From: Streptomyces sp. HUAS ZL42
Lineage (GTDB): Bacteria > Actinomycetota > Actinomycetes > Streptomycetales > Streptomycetaceae
NCBI RefSeq assembly: GCF_040782645.1
Contig: NZ_CP160403.1
Location: 7,909,001-7,973,000, forward strand
DNA length: 64,000 nt
Reading direction: 5' to 3'
The notes below the pieces were generated by a model that was not told the DNA's origin, did not search any database, and worked only from the letters and a program-made list of their open reading frames with translations. The translations under genes and the position numbers were made by a program. This document shows, one piece after another, positions 1-8,022 of this stretch (position 1 is the first letter of the stretch; each line of letters opens with the position of its first letter).

Positions 1-1
1 C

Positions 2-88
2 AGCCGGGGCGGTGCGCTGCTGGCGCTCGCGGTGGCGGCGGTGTGGCTGTCGACGCGGACGTTCCGGTCGTACCAGCGGGCGGTGTGA
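2..88 (+). CDS. C-terminal end of a membrane protein (partial)
   Basis: Only the last 28 codons are in the window, ending in TGA. They encode one hydrophobic stretch (ALLALAVAAVWLSTRTF) followed by a short polar tail (RSYQRAV). A membrane helix with a basic cytosolic tail fits the last segment of an integral membrane protein such as an ABC-2 type permease, but the fragment is too short to assign a family. It is followed by a strong hairpin and converges with the siderophore-interacting protein gene. Confidence 0.55.
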   Translation, partial: SRGGALLALAVAAVWLSTRTFRSYQRAV

Positions 89-116
89 GGGAGGCCCAGC
101 AGCGGCCGGTGCGGAA

Positions 117-147
117 AGGCGGCCCGCACGACACGCGCGGGCCGCCT
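117..147. terminator. Bidirectional hairpin terminator
   Basis: A perfect 11-bp GC-rich inverted repeat (AGGCGGCCCGC and its complement) with a 9-base loop lies between two convergent genes. The position fits a shared bidirectional terminator. No U-tract follows, as is common in Streptomyces. Confidence 0.7.
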
Positions 148-157
148 CGACCGTCGT

Positions 158-1003
158 TCACGCGGCGGGCGCCGCACCCTCCTGCTCCGCCTCCACGCGT
201 GCGTTCCAGTCCCGCTTCGACGCCTGCCACCCGTCCTCGTTGTGGCCCAGCCGCCAGTAGCCGGAGATCGACAGGTCCTCGCGCGGGATCTCGACGTCGC
301 ACCGCAGCAACTGGCGCAGCTCCTTCACGAAGTGCGCCTCGCCGTGGACGAAGGCGTGCACCCGGCCCTCCGGGAACTCCAGTGCCCGTACGGCCTCGAC
401 CAGTGCCTCACCGATGGGCCGGTCGCCGCGGTGCAGCCAGACGACCTCCACGTCGGAGTCGATCTTCTGCTCCTCCTCGGGCCCGGCGACCTCCACGAAA
501 GCGTGCGCCACCGCCCCGGAGGGCAGCGACTCGAGGGCGCGGGCGATCGCGGGCAGCGCGCTCTCGTCACCGGCCAGCAGATGCCAGTCCGCGCTCAGGT
601 CGGGGGCGTAGGCGCCGCCGGGCCCCATGAAACGGACGGTCTCGCCCGGCTGGACGCGCGCCGCCCACGGCCCTGCAAGGCCCTCGTCGCCGTGGATCAC
701 GAAGTCCAGGCTCAGTTCACGGTGCTCGGGGTCCCAGGCGCGCACGGTGTACGTCCGGGTCACGGGCCAGTGCTCCCGGGGGAACTCGGCACGGATCCGC
801 TCCAGGTCGAACGGCTCCGGATAGGTCACGCCCTCCGGGCCGAACAGCAGCTTCACATAGTGGTCGGTGCACGTGTCGGCCGAGAACCCGGCCAGACTCT
901 CGCCGCCGAGCACCACGCGCTGCATGTGCGGGGTCAGCCGTTCGGTGCGGACGACCCGCGCGGAATGGGGCTTCCTCGGCTTCCGTGCCGGACGTTCTCC
1001 CAT
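158..1003 (-). CDS. Siderophore-interacting protein (FAD-dependent ferric-siderophore reductase)
   Basis: A 281-residue cytosolic flavoprotein of the SIP/ViuB family, expected to release iron from imported ferric siderophores by reduction. The N-terminal half has the FAD-binding barrel (RVVLGGESLAGF, TRTYTVRAWDPEHREL) and the C-terminal half the NAD(P)H-binding SIP domain (HLLAGDESALPAIARALE, FVHGEAHFVKELR, SGYWRLGHNEDGW). The length is normal for the family. The ATG start has a good ribosome site (GGAGG) 7 bases upstream. An iron-box-like sequence lies just before the gene, so DmdR/IdeR iron repression is likely. Confidence 0.9.
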   Translation of the reverse strand: MGERPARKPRKPHSARVVRTERLTPHMQRVVLGGESLAGFSADTCTDHYVKLLFGPEGVTYPEPFDLERIRAEFPREHWPVTRTYTVRAWDPEHRELSLDFVIHGDEGLAGPWAARVQPGETVRFMGPGGAYAPDLSADWHLLAGDESALPAIARALESLPSGAVAHAFVEVAGPEEEQKIDSDVEVVWLHRGDRPIGEALVEAVRALEFPEGRVHAFVHGEAHFVKELRQLLRCDVEIPREDLSISGYWRLGHNEDGWQASKRDWNARVEAEQEGAAPAA

Positions 1004-1020
1004 GACGGGCCTCCCAATTC

Positions 1021-1039
1021 CATGGTTAGGTTTACCTAA
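1021..1039 (-). promoter_or_regulatory. Iron box (DmdR1/IdeR-type operator) upstream of the SIP gene
   Basis: Read on the minus strand, the 19-mer begins TTAGGTAAACCTAACC. By eye it matches 13 of 19 positions of the consensus TTAGGTTAGGCTAACCTAA, with the TTAGGT and CTAACC blocks perfect. It lies about 18 bases before the start codon, so it would overlap the promoter or 5' end of the transcript. The match is seen in the sequence; iron repression is inferred from the site and the gene. Confidence 0.65.
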
Positions 1040-1151
1040 GTTAGCACCCCCGCCGTGCCTGACGCCGCCCTCAGGAGACGTTTGCGAACCCTTTGAAAAG
1101 AGGATGACTTCCGGGCGTCGGGGATGTCATTCCTCCCAGCAGGAACAATGA

Positions 1152-2084
1152 TTACGCGGACAGTGTGGCCAGCAGCCGCCGCAGCGACCCGCCCAGCCCC
1201 CAGCGGACCGCCAGCCCGTCCAGCGCCGCCGGGTCGCGCGGCGCGTGCGGCAGCGCCGTGTCCACGTCCGGCAGCGGGACGTCGTCGGCGACCCGGACGA
1301 CCGTCGGTGCCACCGCCACGTACGGCCGCGCCTCGTCGAGCCGCTTGCGCTGCGCCGGCGAGAGCTTCGCCTTCGGGTCGTCGACCGCCGCCATGATTCC
1401 GGCGAGGTCGCCGAACTCCGCCAGCAGCTTGGCCGCCGTCTTCTCGCCGATGCCGGGCACGCCCGGCAGGCCGTCGCTCGGGTCGCCGCGCAGCAGCGCC
1501 AGATCCGCGTACCCACGGCCGTCGACCCCATACTTCTCGCGCAGCACCGCCTCGTCGGTGACCTGCAGCGTGCCCACGCCCTTCAGCGGGTACAGCACAC
1601 GAACCCCGCGTGCGTCGTCCACCAGCTGGTACAGGTCGCGGTCGCCGGTGACGATGTCGACCGGACCCTGTGCCCGGGCGGTGAACGTGCCGATCACGTC
1701 GTCCGCCTCGTACCCCTCGACCCCCACGCGCGCGATGCCGAGCGCGTCCAGAACGTCCTCGATCACCGGCACCTGCGGCGAGAGCGTGTCCGGGACCTCC
1801 TCCTCGTCCGGCCCCACCTCGTGCACCTCGGCCACCCGGTGCGACTTGTAGGAGGGGATCAGCTGGACCCGCCACTTCGGACGCCAGTCGGCGTCCATGC
1901 ACGCCACCAGCTGGTCCGGCTGGTGGTCCCTGACCAGGCGGTCGATGAATTCCAGCAGCCCGCGTACGGCGTTCACCGGGGTGCCGTCCGGCGCCTTCAC
2001 GGACTCCGGGACGCCGAAGTAGGCGCGGAAGTAGAGCGAGGCGGTGTCGAGAAGCATGAGTCGTCCGGTCACGCCACGCATCAT
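1152..2084 (-). CDS. 5'-3' exonuclease (flap-endonuclease type, PolI N-terminal domain-like)
   Basis: A 310-residue stand-alone nuclease of the PolI 5'-nuclease/FEN family, expected to cut 5' flaps or RNA-DNA junctions in repair or Okazaki-fragment processing. Metal-binding acidic motifs are visible: LLDTASLYFRAY near the N terminus, EADDVIGTF, VTGDRDLYQLVDD, and RGDPSDGLPGVPGIGEKTAAKLL, which also carries the helix-3-turn-helix DNA clamp. The polymerase domain is absent. Two Met codons open the frame; the true start could be the later GRLMLLD methionine. It is transcribed away from the XRE regulator across a 547-base gap. Confidence 0.9.
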   Translation of the reverse strand: MMRGVTGRLMLLDTASLYFRAYFGVPESVKAPDGTPVNAVRGLLEFIDRLVRDHQPDQLVACMDADWRPKWRVQLIPSYKSHRVAEVHEVGPDEEEVPDTLSPQVPVIEDVLDALGIARVGVEGYEADDVIGTFTARAQGPVDIVTGDRDLYQLVDDARGVRVLYPLKGVGTLQVTDEAVLREKYGVDGRGYADLALLRGDPSDGLPGVPGIGEKTAAKLLAEFGDLAGIMAAVDDPKAKLSPAQRKRLDEARPYVAVAPTVVRVADDVPLPDVDTALPHAPRDPAALDGLAVRWGLGGSLRRLLATLSA

Positions 2085-2631
2085 GCCGTACGGCGTCGGC
2101 CGTCACTCTTCGGGCGGGAAGCCGACGCAGGACCTGAGACATCCTTCTACGAAAAGGATCCGGCCAACCACACAGAGCTACCTCATGTCCCGAGCTTGCG
2201 GCAGTCCACGGTCATGGAGCGGAACCCGGTGGCCACCACCCGGCACCCTGCGCGGGTGCCCGCCAACTCGCTGCCCCGACCAGGCCATTCGGGCCCGCGG
2301 AAGGTGTGGGAACATCGCCGATCGCGCGCGCATTGAACGGTAGCGGGAGGCTCTCGTGATGAGCGAGGGTCAGTGCCCGCACCCTTGGCTCCGCGGGCCG
2401 GTAGGTTCGTCCCGACGGAGGAATGCGCTTCCGGCATGTCGGAGCAGGTGATCCACTGGCGCGAACTGTGGGGTCGGGCCCCACGCCGTGTGGCGTCGAT
2501 GTGACGGGCGCATGAAACGGTTTGCAGAACATGCGTAGGGTGCAGAGAACTCATCAGGAGGAGTGCGCGCCGGCCGGGCGGCGCACAGACAGCGGACCGC
2601 GGACCGTCGGGCGAAGGAGGGAGCCGGAGCG
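2085..2631. other. 547-base intergenic region between divergent genes
   Basis: No convincing gene: the short frames lack ribosome sites and recognisable products. It must hold two divergent promoters. Two structures are visible: a short hairpin GTGGGG-TCGGG-CCCCAC at 2468-2484, and an inverted repeat CGCATG-N15-CATGCG at 2509-2535, about 100 bases before the XRE gene. The second could be an autoregulatory operator, but this is speculative. Confidence 0.45.
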
Positions 2632-3201
2632 ATGGGCGACCACAAAGAACAGCCCCTGCGGGTGGGCGCGGCCGTGCGGCGGCGCCGCCGGGCCCTGGAG
2701 CTCACCCTCGCGGTCGTCGCCGAGCGCAGCGGCCTGTCGGTCCCCTTCCTGAGCCAGGTCGAGAACGACCGCGCGCGCCCCAGCCGCAGCTCCCTCGAAA
2801 AGGTCGCCGACGCCCTGCGCACCACCGCGGTCGAACTGCTCGCCGCCGCAGACCCGGCATGCAGCGTCGACGTCGTCCGCGCCGAGGACCCGGAGACGGG
2901 GCCCGAGCCCCGGTCCCGCTCCCTGGTGCGCGGTCACCATCAGATGCACGCCTCGGAGTTCACCGGCGACCACGACGCAGGCCGTGAATTCCAGTACCGC
3001 AACGACCAGTTGATGTACGTCGCCGACGGCGGCGTGGAGATCGAGGCGGAGGGCCGCGCCTACCGGCTCGGCCGCGGCGACACGCTGTACCTCACGGGCG
3101 GGGTCCGCCACCGCTGGCGCGCGACCGTGCCGGACACCCGGGTGGTGATCGTCGCGGTGGCGGAGCACATCGAGGCCGTACGGGACCGCCGGCGGCGGTG
3201 A
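2632..3201 (+). CDS. XRE-family regulator with C-terminal cupin domain
   Basis: A 189-residue transcription factor. Residues about 8-62 form a lambda-repressor-like helix-turn-helix (VGAAVRRRRRALELTLAVVAERSGL, then FLSQVENDRARPSRSSLEKVADAL). Residues about 105-185 form a cupin barrel (FQYRNDQLMYVADGGVEIEAEG, RLGRGDTLYLTGGVRHRW) that probably senses a small ligand. The architecture is that of the SutR/PuuR-like group. The ATG is chosen because GAAGGAGG lies 11 bases before it; the frame stays open upstream. It overlaps the next gene by 4 bases, so the two are co-transcribed. Confidence 0.88.
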   Translation: MGDHKEQPLRVGAAVRRRRRALELTLAVVAERSGLSVPFLSQVENDRARPSRSSLEKVADALRTTAVELLAAADPACSVDVVRAEDPETGPEPRSRSLVRGHHQMHASEFTGDHDAGREFQYRNDQLMYVADGGVEIEAEGRAYRLGRGDTLYLTGGVRHRWRATVPDTRVVIVAVAEHIEAVRDRRRR

Positions 3202-3938
3202 GAGGACCGGCAGCGGTGGTGCGTGTCGTCGCCCTCGTCCCCTCCCTGACCGAGGCCGTGGCCACGACGTTGCCCGGCGCCCTCGTCGGGGCCACGGACT
3301 GGTGCACCCACCCGGCGGACCTCGACGTCGTCCGCGTCGGCGGCACCAAGAACCCCAAGCTCGAACGGATCGTCTCGCTCGCTCCCGACCTGGTGATCGC
3401 CAACGAGGAGGAGAACCGCGAGCCGGACCTGACCGCCCTGCGTGGGGCGGGCATCGAGGTGCTGGTGACCGAGGTGCGTACCGTGCCGCAGGCCTTCGGT
3501 GAACTGGCGCGGGTGCTGGAGGCGTGCGGGGCGGCGGCCCGTCCGCGCTGGCTGGACGAGGCCGAGGAGACCTGGTCGGCTCTCGAGGAACCGCAGTCCC
3601 GCAGGACGGCGGTCGTACCCGTCTGGCGCCGGCCGTGGATGGTGCTGGGCCGGGACACCTTCGCGGGCGACGTCCTCGCCCGCCTGGGCGTCGACCACCT
3701 GTACGCGCACCACGCCGACCGCTACCCGAGGATCCCGCTGGACGAGCTCCGCGCGGCCGCCCCGGACCTGGCGGTCCTCCCGGACGAGCCCTACCGCTTC
3801 TCGCCGGACGACGGCCCGGAGGCCTTCCCCGGCCTGCCCTGCGCACTCGTGAGCGGACGGCACCTGACGTGGTACGGCCCCTCACTGACCGAGGCGCCAC
3901 GGGTGCTCGGCGAGGCACTGCGTGCGGCGCACCGCTGA
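3198..3938 (+). CDS. BtuF-like helical-backbone metal/cobalamin receptor without signal peptide
   Basis: A 246-residue protein with the type III periplasmic binding fold used for corrinoids and chelated metals: RVVALVPSLTEAVATTL at the start, VRVGGTKNPKLERIVSLAPDLVIANEEEN, and a C-terminal lobe with FAGDVLARLGVDHLY. It begins at a GTG overlapping the upstream stop. Unlike transport receptors it has no signal peptide or lipobox, so it is probably cytosolic and may bind a cobalamin-type ligand or act as a sensor with the XRE-cupin protein. No ABC permease or ATPase gene is adjacent. The specific ligand is unknown. Confidence 0.75.
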   Translation: MRGPAAVVRVVALVPSLTEAVATTLPGALVGATDWCTHPADLDVVRVGGTKNPKLERIVSLAPDLVIANEEENREPDLTALRGAGIEVLVTEVRTVPQAFGELARVLEACGAAARPRWLDEAEETWSALEEPQSRRTAVVPVWRRPWMVLGRDTFAGDVLARLGVDHLYAHHADRYPRIPLDELRAAAPDLAVLPDEPYRFSPDDGPEAFPGLPCALVSGRHLTWYGPSLTEAPRVLGEALRAAHR

Positions 3939-3973
3939 CCGGCCCGCGCACGGTGAGGGCATAAGCTGGGGTT

Positions 3974-4918
3974 ATGGGTAGCGCGGAGGTGCGGGCAGGG
4001 GCGATGGATGTGTCTCGGCCGGCCGGTGGTTCCCTCGCGCACCGGGTGCCGGATCTCGGGGCACTGGAACTGCTGCTGGCGGTGGCGCGGCTGGGCAGTC
4101 TCGGCGGGGCTGCCCGGGAGCTCGGGATCACCCAGCCCGCCGCCAGCAGCCGGATCCGCTCGATGGAACGCCAGCTGGGAGTCGCACTGGTGGATCGCTC
4201 GCCCCGTGGCTCCCGGCTCACCGACGCCGGTGCGCTGGTGACGGACTGGGCGCGGCGGGTCGTGGAGGCGGCGGAGGCCTTCGACGCGGGGGCGCAGGCG
4301 CTGCGGCACCGCAGGGACTCCCGTCTCCGTGTCGCGGCGAGCATGACCATCGCGGAGTACCTGCTGCCCGGCTGGCTCCTGGCGCTGCGCGCCCAGCGGC
4401 CGGACACGGCGGTGTCGCTGCTCGCGGGCAACTCGGCGGCGGTGGCGGAGCGGTTGCTGGCGGACGAGGCGGACCTGGGCTTCGTGGAGGGGCTGACGGT
4501 GCCGACGGGGCTGGACTCCGCGGTCATCGCCCACGACCGTCTGATCGTCGTCGCGGCGCCGGCACATGCCTGGGCGCGGCGGCGGCGTGCGCTCGCGGCG
4601 TCGGAGCTGGCGGCGACGGCCTTGATCCTGCGTGAGAAGGGCTCCGGCACGCGGCAGGTTCTGGACGCGGCGCTGGGCGGCCTGGCCCGTCCGCTGATCG
4701 AGCTCTCCTCCACGACCGCGGTGAAGGCGGCGGCGGTGAGCGGAGCGGGGCCGGCGGTGCTGAGTGAGCTGGCCGTGGGGGAGGAGCTGGCGATGCGGCG
4801 TCTGGTGAGGATCCCGGTGGAGGACGTGTCACTGGCGCGGGACCTGCGGGCGGTATGGCCCACGGGGCATCGGCCGACGGGACCGGCGAGAGACCTGCTG
4901 TCGCTGACGCGGGGGTAG
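3974..4918 (+). CDS. LysR-family transcriptional regulator
   Basis: A 314-residue LTTR. The winged helix occupies residues about 28-87 (LELLLAVARLGSLGGAARELGITQPAASSRIRSMERQLG) and the periplasmic-binding-like effector domain about 110-300. The start ATG is preceded at a short distance by a TAAGCT -10-like sequence, so the mRNA may be leaderless. No divergent target gene is present, unusual for LTTRs, so its target may be itself or unlinked. It converges with the amidotransferase gene. Confidence 0.88.
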   Translation: MGSAEVRAGAMDVSRPAGGSLAHRVPDLGALELLLAVARLGSLGGAARELGITQPAASSRIRSMERQLGVALVDRSPRGSRLTDAGALVTDWARRVVEAAEAFDAGAQALRHRRDSRLRVAASMTIAEYLLPGWLLALRAQRPDTAVSLLAGNSAAVAERLLADEADLGFVEGLTVPTGLDSAVIAHDRLIVVAAPAHAWARRRRALAASELAATALILREKGSGTRQVLDAALGGLARPLIELSSTTAVKAAAVSGAGPAVLSELAVGEELAMRRLVRIPVEDVSLARDLRAVWPTGHRPTGPARDLLSLTRG

Positions 4919-4935
4919 GGGGCGCGGGTGGTGGC

Positions 4936-5030
4936 CCGGGGAAGGATTTCGCCCCCGCCGTCCTACTGGTCCCATCCCCAGGGGCTCCGCCCCTTCGATC
5001 CCGCCAGGGGGCTCCGCCTCTTGGCCCCCC
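4936..5030. repeat. Streptomyces-type dispersed intergenic repeat with hairpins
   Basis: Between convergent genes lies a segment rich in GGGGCTCCGCCCC-like words, a kind of intergenic sequence I recall as frequent in Streptomyces genomes. It contains a 6-bp stem with 3-base loop (AGGGGC-TCC-GCCCCT, 4980-4994) and a second G-run/C-run pair after it. It probably works as a bidirectional terminator for the LysR and amidotransferase genes. Copy number must be checked genome-wide. Confidence 0.5.
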
Positions 5031-5072
5031 GGGCCTATGTCCACCCACCACCCGACTCGGTTGGCTGAGAGG

Positions 5073-5771
5073 TCACCCACCCGCCGCCCGCACCAGCGCC
5101 CGCATCACCCGCACGTCCTCGCCCATCTCCGGATGCCACTGCACCCCGAGCACCCACCCGGCGGCCCCGTCCTGCTGCGGCAGCTCGACCGCCTCCACCG
5201 TCCCGTCCTCCGCGTGTGCCGATGCGATCAGACCCGTGCCGAGGCGGTCCACCGCCTGGTGGTGGTACGTCGGCACGGCCGCCTGCTCCGGGACGGCATC
5301 CGCGTACCGCGTGCCCGGCACCGGCTTGACCGGATGCCGGCCGAAGACGCCCACCACGTCCGCGTGCCCGCCGATGTGCTGGACCAGCGTGCCGCCGAGG
5401 GCGACGTTCAGCAGCTGCATGCCCCGGCAGATGCCCAGCAGCGGCACGCGCGCGTCCAGCGCCGCCTCGATCAGGGCCAGCTCCCAGGCGTCCCGCTCGC
5501 GTGCCGGCGGCCCTGTCCGCGGGTCGGGCTCGGCGCCGTAGCGGACCGGCTCGACGTCCGGGCCGCCCGCGATCACCAGGCCGTCCAGCCGGGCCACCGT
5601 CGCCGCCGCCTGCGCAGGGTCGTCCGGCGGCAGCATCGCGGCCAGCCCGCCCGCCCGCTGCACGAGCCGCGGGTACCCGGCCGGCAGCAGCGCGGCGTCC
5701 AGCTCCCACACGCCCCAGCGCGCCCCGGCCTCCAGGTACGTACTGACACCGATCAGCGGCCTGCCCGCCAT
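5073..5771 (-). CDS. Gamma-glutamyl-gamma-aminobutyrate hydrolase family (class I glutamine amidotransferase)
   Basis: A 232-residue PuuD-like hydrolase expected to cleave gamma-glutamyl amides. The catalytic triad is visible: nucleophile Cys115 in GICRGMQLLN, and His213 and Glu215 in VQWHPE. It lies 54 bases downstream of the FadR-type regulator on the same strand and faces the glnA4-type ligase cluster. The likely role is therefore to release glutamate from gamma-glutamylated amine or ethanolamine intermediates. The substrate is inferred from context only. Confidence 0.87.
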   Translation of the reverse strand: MAGRPLIGVSTYLEAGARWGVWELDAALLPAGYPRLVQRAGGLAAMLPPDDPAQAAATVARLDGLVIAGGPDVEPVRYGAEPDPRTGPPARERDAWELALIEAALDARVPLLGICRGMQLLNVALGGTLVQHIGGHADVVGVFGRHPVKPVPGTRYADAVPEQAAVPTYHHQAVDRLGTGLIASAHAEDGTVEAVELPQQDGAAGWVLGVQWHPEMGEDVRVMRALVRAAGG

Positions 5772-5825
5772 GTGACCTCCCGCCCGCTCAATGGACTGCT
5801 CTGAAACCTTTGTTCGTACCCATTC

Positions 5826-6560
5826 TCACGCCAGGAACCCCCTCAGCAGCGCCGCCGTCCCCGCACAGTGCTCACGCATCATCTCCCGCGCCCCGTCCGC
5901 GTCCCCGTCAAGCACCGCCTCGACCAGCGCGACGTGCTGGCGCTGCGAGTGCTCCAGGTTCCGTACGAGCAGCGGGATGCAGTCCAGCAGGTCGTTCACT
6001 GTCGCCCGTACCGCCGCGTACCGCGCGGTCAGCGACGGCGATCCGCACAGTTCGGCCAGCGTGAGGTGAAGCATCGTGTCCAGGCGGCGGTACTCCGCCA
6101 GCGGCGCCTCGTGCGTGCGGGCCAGCGCCTCGCGCAGCCGCCGCGCCTGCTCGTCGGTCAGTCCGTGCGCCGCGCACAGCCCGGCCGCGCCCACCTCCAG
6201 CACCTCCCGGAAGCGCAGGACGTCCTCGATGTCGACCTCGGCGATCCGGCGGCGCAACTCGTCCTCGCCGCCCGCGTCCGTACGGGGCAGCACGAACGTC
6301 CCGCCGTACCGCCCCCTGCGGGACTCGACGAGACCCTGGTCCTGGAGCACCTTCAGTACTTCGCGCAGCGTCACACGGCTGATCCCGAGCCGCTCCGCGA
6401 GCTCCCGCTCGGCCGGAAGCCGCTCCCCGCCCGGCACCAGCCCGAGCCGCACGACCTGGAGGATCTGCTCGAGTGCCTCTTCGAAGCCGTTGCCCGCCCG
6501 CACCGGCCGCAGTACCGGCGTCAGGCGGTCGTCCGGACCGCCGTTCGTGTCCACCGACAT
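5826..6560 (-). CDS. FadR-type GntR regulator (FCD domain)
   Basis: A 244-residue regulator. Residues about 17-85 form the winged helix (QILQVVRLGLVPGGERLPAERELAERLGISRVTLREVLKVLQDQGLVE) and residues about 105-235 the all-helical FCD ligand domain with metal-ligand-type His residues (LHLTLAELCGS and later). The ATG at 6560 is preferred over an upstream TTG because a G-rich ribosome site precedes it. It is divergent from the glnA4-type gene across 86 bases, a usual arrangement for a repressor of the divergent operon. Confidence 0.85.
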   Translation of the reverse strand: MSVDTNGGPDDRLTPVLRPVRAGNGFEEALEQILQVVRLGLVPGGERLPAERELAERLGISRVTLREVLKVLQDQGLVESRRGRYGGTFVLPRTDAGGEDELRRRIAEVDIEDVLRFREVLEVGAAGLCAAHGLTDEQARRLREALARTHEAPLAEYRRLDTMLHLTLAELCGSPSLTARYAAVRATVNDLLDCIPLLVRNLEHSQRQHVALVEAVLDGDADGAREMMREHCAGTAALLRGFLA

Positions 6561-6646
6561 GTGGCCGTGCCCCCTTCCCAAGCAATGGTTCTCGGCAATA
6601 CCTTATGGCTCCCGGCTGTATTGAAGAAGCCGAAGGAGGCTTTCCC

Positions 6647-8011
6647 GTGGCAGACCGCACACCCCCGCTCGGCGTCGAGGAGCTGCACGCCCTCGTCGCG
6701 AGCGGAGAGATCGACACTGTGGTCCTGGCCTTCCCCGACATGCAGGGGCGGCTCCAGGGCAAGCGGTTCGCCGCCCGGTTCTTCCTCGACGAGGTCCTCC
6801 ACCACGGCACCGAGGGCTGCAACTACCTCCTCGCCGTCGACGCCGACATGAACACCGTCGACGGCTACGCGATGTCCTCCTGGGAGCGCGGCTACGGAGA
6901 CTTCGCCATGCACCCGGACCTGTCCACCCTGCGCCGCGTGCCGTGGAACGCCGGCACGGCCATGCTCGTCGCCGACCTCGCCTGGAACGACGGATCGCCC
7001 GTGGCCGCCGCTCCCCGGCAGATCCTGCGCCGCCAGCTCCAGCGCCTCGCCGAGCACGGCTTCACCGCCCAGGTCGGCACGGAGCTCGAGTTCATCGTCT
7101 TCAAGGACACCTACGAGCAGGCCTGGGACGCCAACTACCGGGGGCTCACTCCGGTCAACCAGTACAACATCGACTACTCGGTCCTCGGCACCGGGCGGAT
7201 CGAGCCCCTGCTCCGGCGGATCCGCAACGAGATGGCCGGCGCCGGCCTCACCGTCGAGTCCGCCAAGGGCGAGTGCAACCCCGGCCAGCACGAGATCGCC
7301 TTCCGCTACGACGAGGCTCTCGTCACCTGCGACCAGCACGCCATCTACAAGACCGGCGCCAAGGAGATCGCCGCCCAGGAGGGCGTCTCCCTGACCTTCA
7401 TGGCCAAGTACAACGAGCGCGAGGGCAACTCCTGCCACATCCACCTCTCGCTCGCGGACACCGCAGGCAACAACGCCATGGCGGGTGAAGGCGAGGGCGG
7501 CATGTCGGAGGTCATGCGGCACTTCCTCGCCGGCCAGCTGGCCGCGCTCCGCGACTTCTCGCTCCTGTACGCCCCCAACATCAACTCCTACAAGCGGTTC
7601 CAGAAGGGCTCCTTCGCCCCGACAGCCGTCGCGTGGGGCTACGACAACCGCACCTGCGCCCTCCGAGTCGTCGGCCACGGCCGTTCCCTGCGCTTCGAGA
7701 ACCGGCTGCCCGGCGGCGACGTGAATCCGCATCTGGCCGTGGCCGGACTGGTGGCGGCCGGGCTGTACGGCATCGAGCAGAAACTGGAGCTGCCCGAGGC
7801 CTGTCCCGGCAACGCCTACACCGCCGAGTACGAGCACGTGCCCACCACGCTCCGCGAGGCCGCCGAACTTTGGGAGAACAGCCCGATCGCCCAGGCCGCC
7901 TTCGGCGACGAGGTCGTCGCGCACTACCGCAACATGGCGCGCGTCGAACTGGACGCCTTCGACGCGGCGGTCACCGACTGGGAGCTGCGCCGCTCCTTCG
8001 AACGCATGTGA
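6647..8011 (+). CDS. glnA4: Glutamine-synthetase-like gamma-glutamylamide ligase (GlnA4 type)
   Basis: A 454-residue GS-fold protein starting at a GTG 7 bases after GAAGGAGG. Conserved GS features are visible: the beta-grasp N domain, the metal-binding GTELEFIVF, ESAKGECNPGQHEIAFRY, ATP/metal segment FMAKYNEREGNSCHIHLSL, and RVVGHGRSLRFENRLPGGDVNPHLAVAG. Context (amidotransferase, aldehyde dehydrogenase, SDR, FadR-type regulator) matches the S. coelicolor glnA4 neighbourhood, where I recall the enzyme joining glutamate to ethanolamine rather than to ammonium. True nitrogen-assimilating glutamine synthetase is unlikely here. The assignment to GlnA4 rests on synteny from memory. Confidence 0.8.
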   Translation: MADRTPPLGVEELHALVASGEIDTVVLAFPDMQGRLQGKRFAARFFLDEVLHHGTEGCNYLLAVDADMNTVDGYAMSSWERGYGDFAMHPDLSTLRRVPWNAGTAMLVADLAWNDGSPVAAAPRQILRRQLQRLAEHGFTAQVGTELEFIVFKDTYEQAWDANYRGLTPVNQYNIDYSVLGTGRIEPLLRRIRNEMAGAGLTVESAKGECNPGQHEIAFRYDEALVTCDQHAIYKTGAKEIAAQEGVSLTFMAKYNEREGNSCHIHLSLADTAGNNAMAGEGEGGMSEVMRHFLAGQLAALRDFSLLYAPNINSYKRFQKGSFAPTAVAWGYDNRTCALRVVGHGRSLRFENRLPGGDVNPHLAVAGLVAAGLYGIEQKLELPEACPGNAYTAEYEHVPTTLREAAELWENSPIAQAAFGDEVVAHYRNMARVELDAFDAAVTDWELRRSFERM

Positions 8012-8022
8012 AAGGCCCTTCC

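Noticed and set aside
2183..2554. Possible small genes in the 547-base gap
   Set aside because: Codon composition, missing ribosome sites and lack of recognisable sequence argue against coding on either strand.
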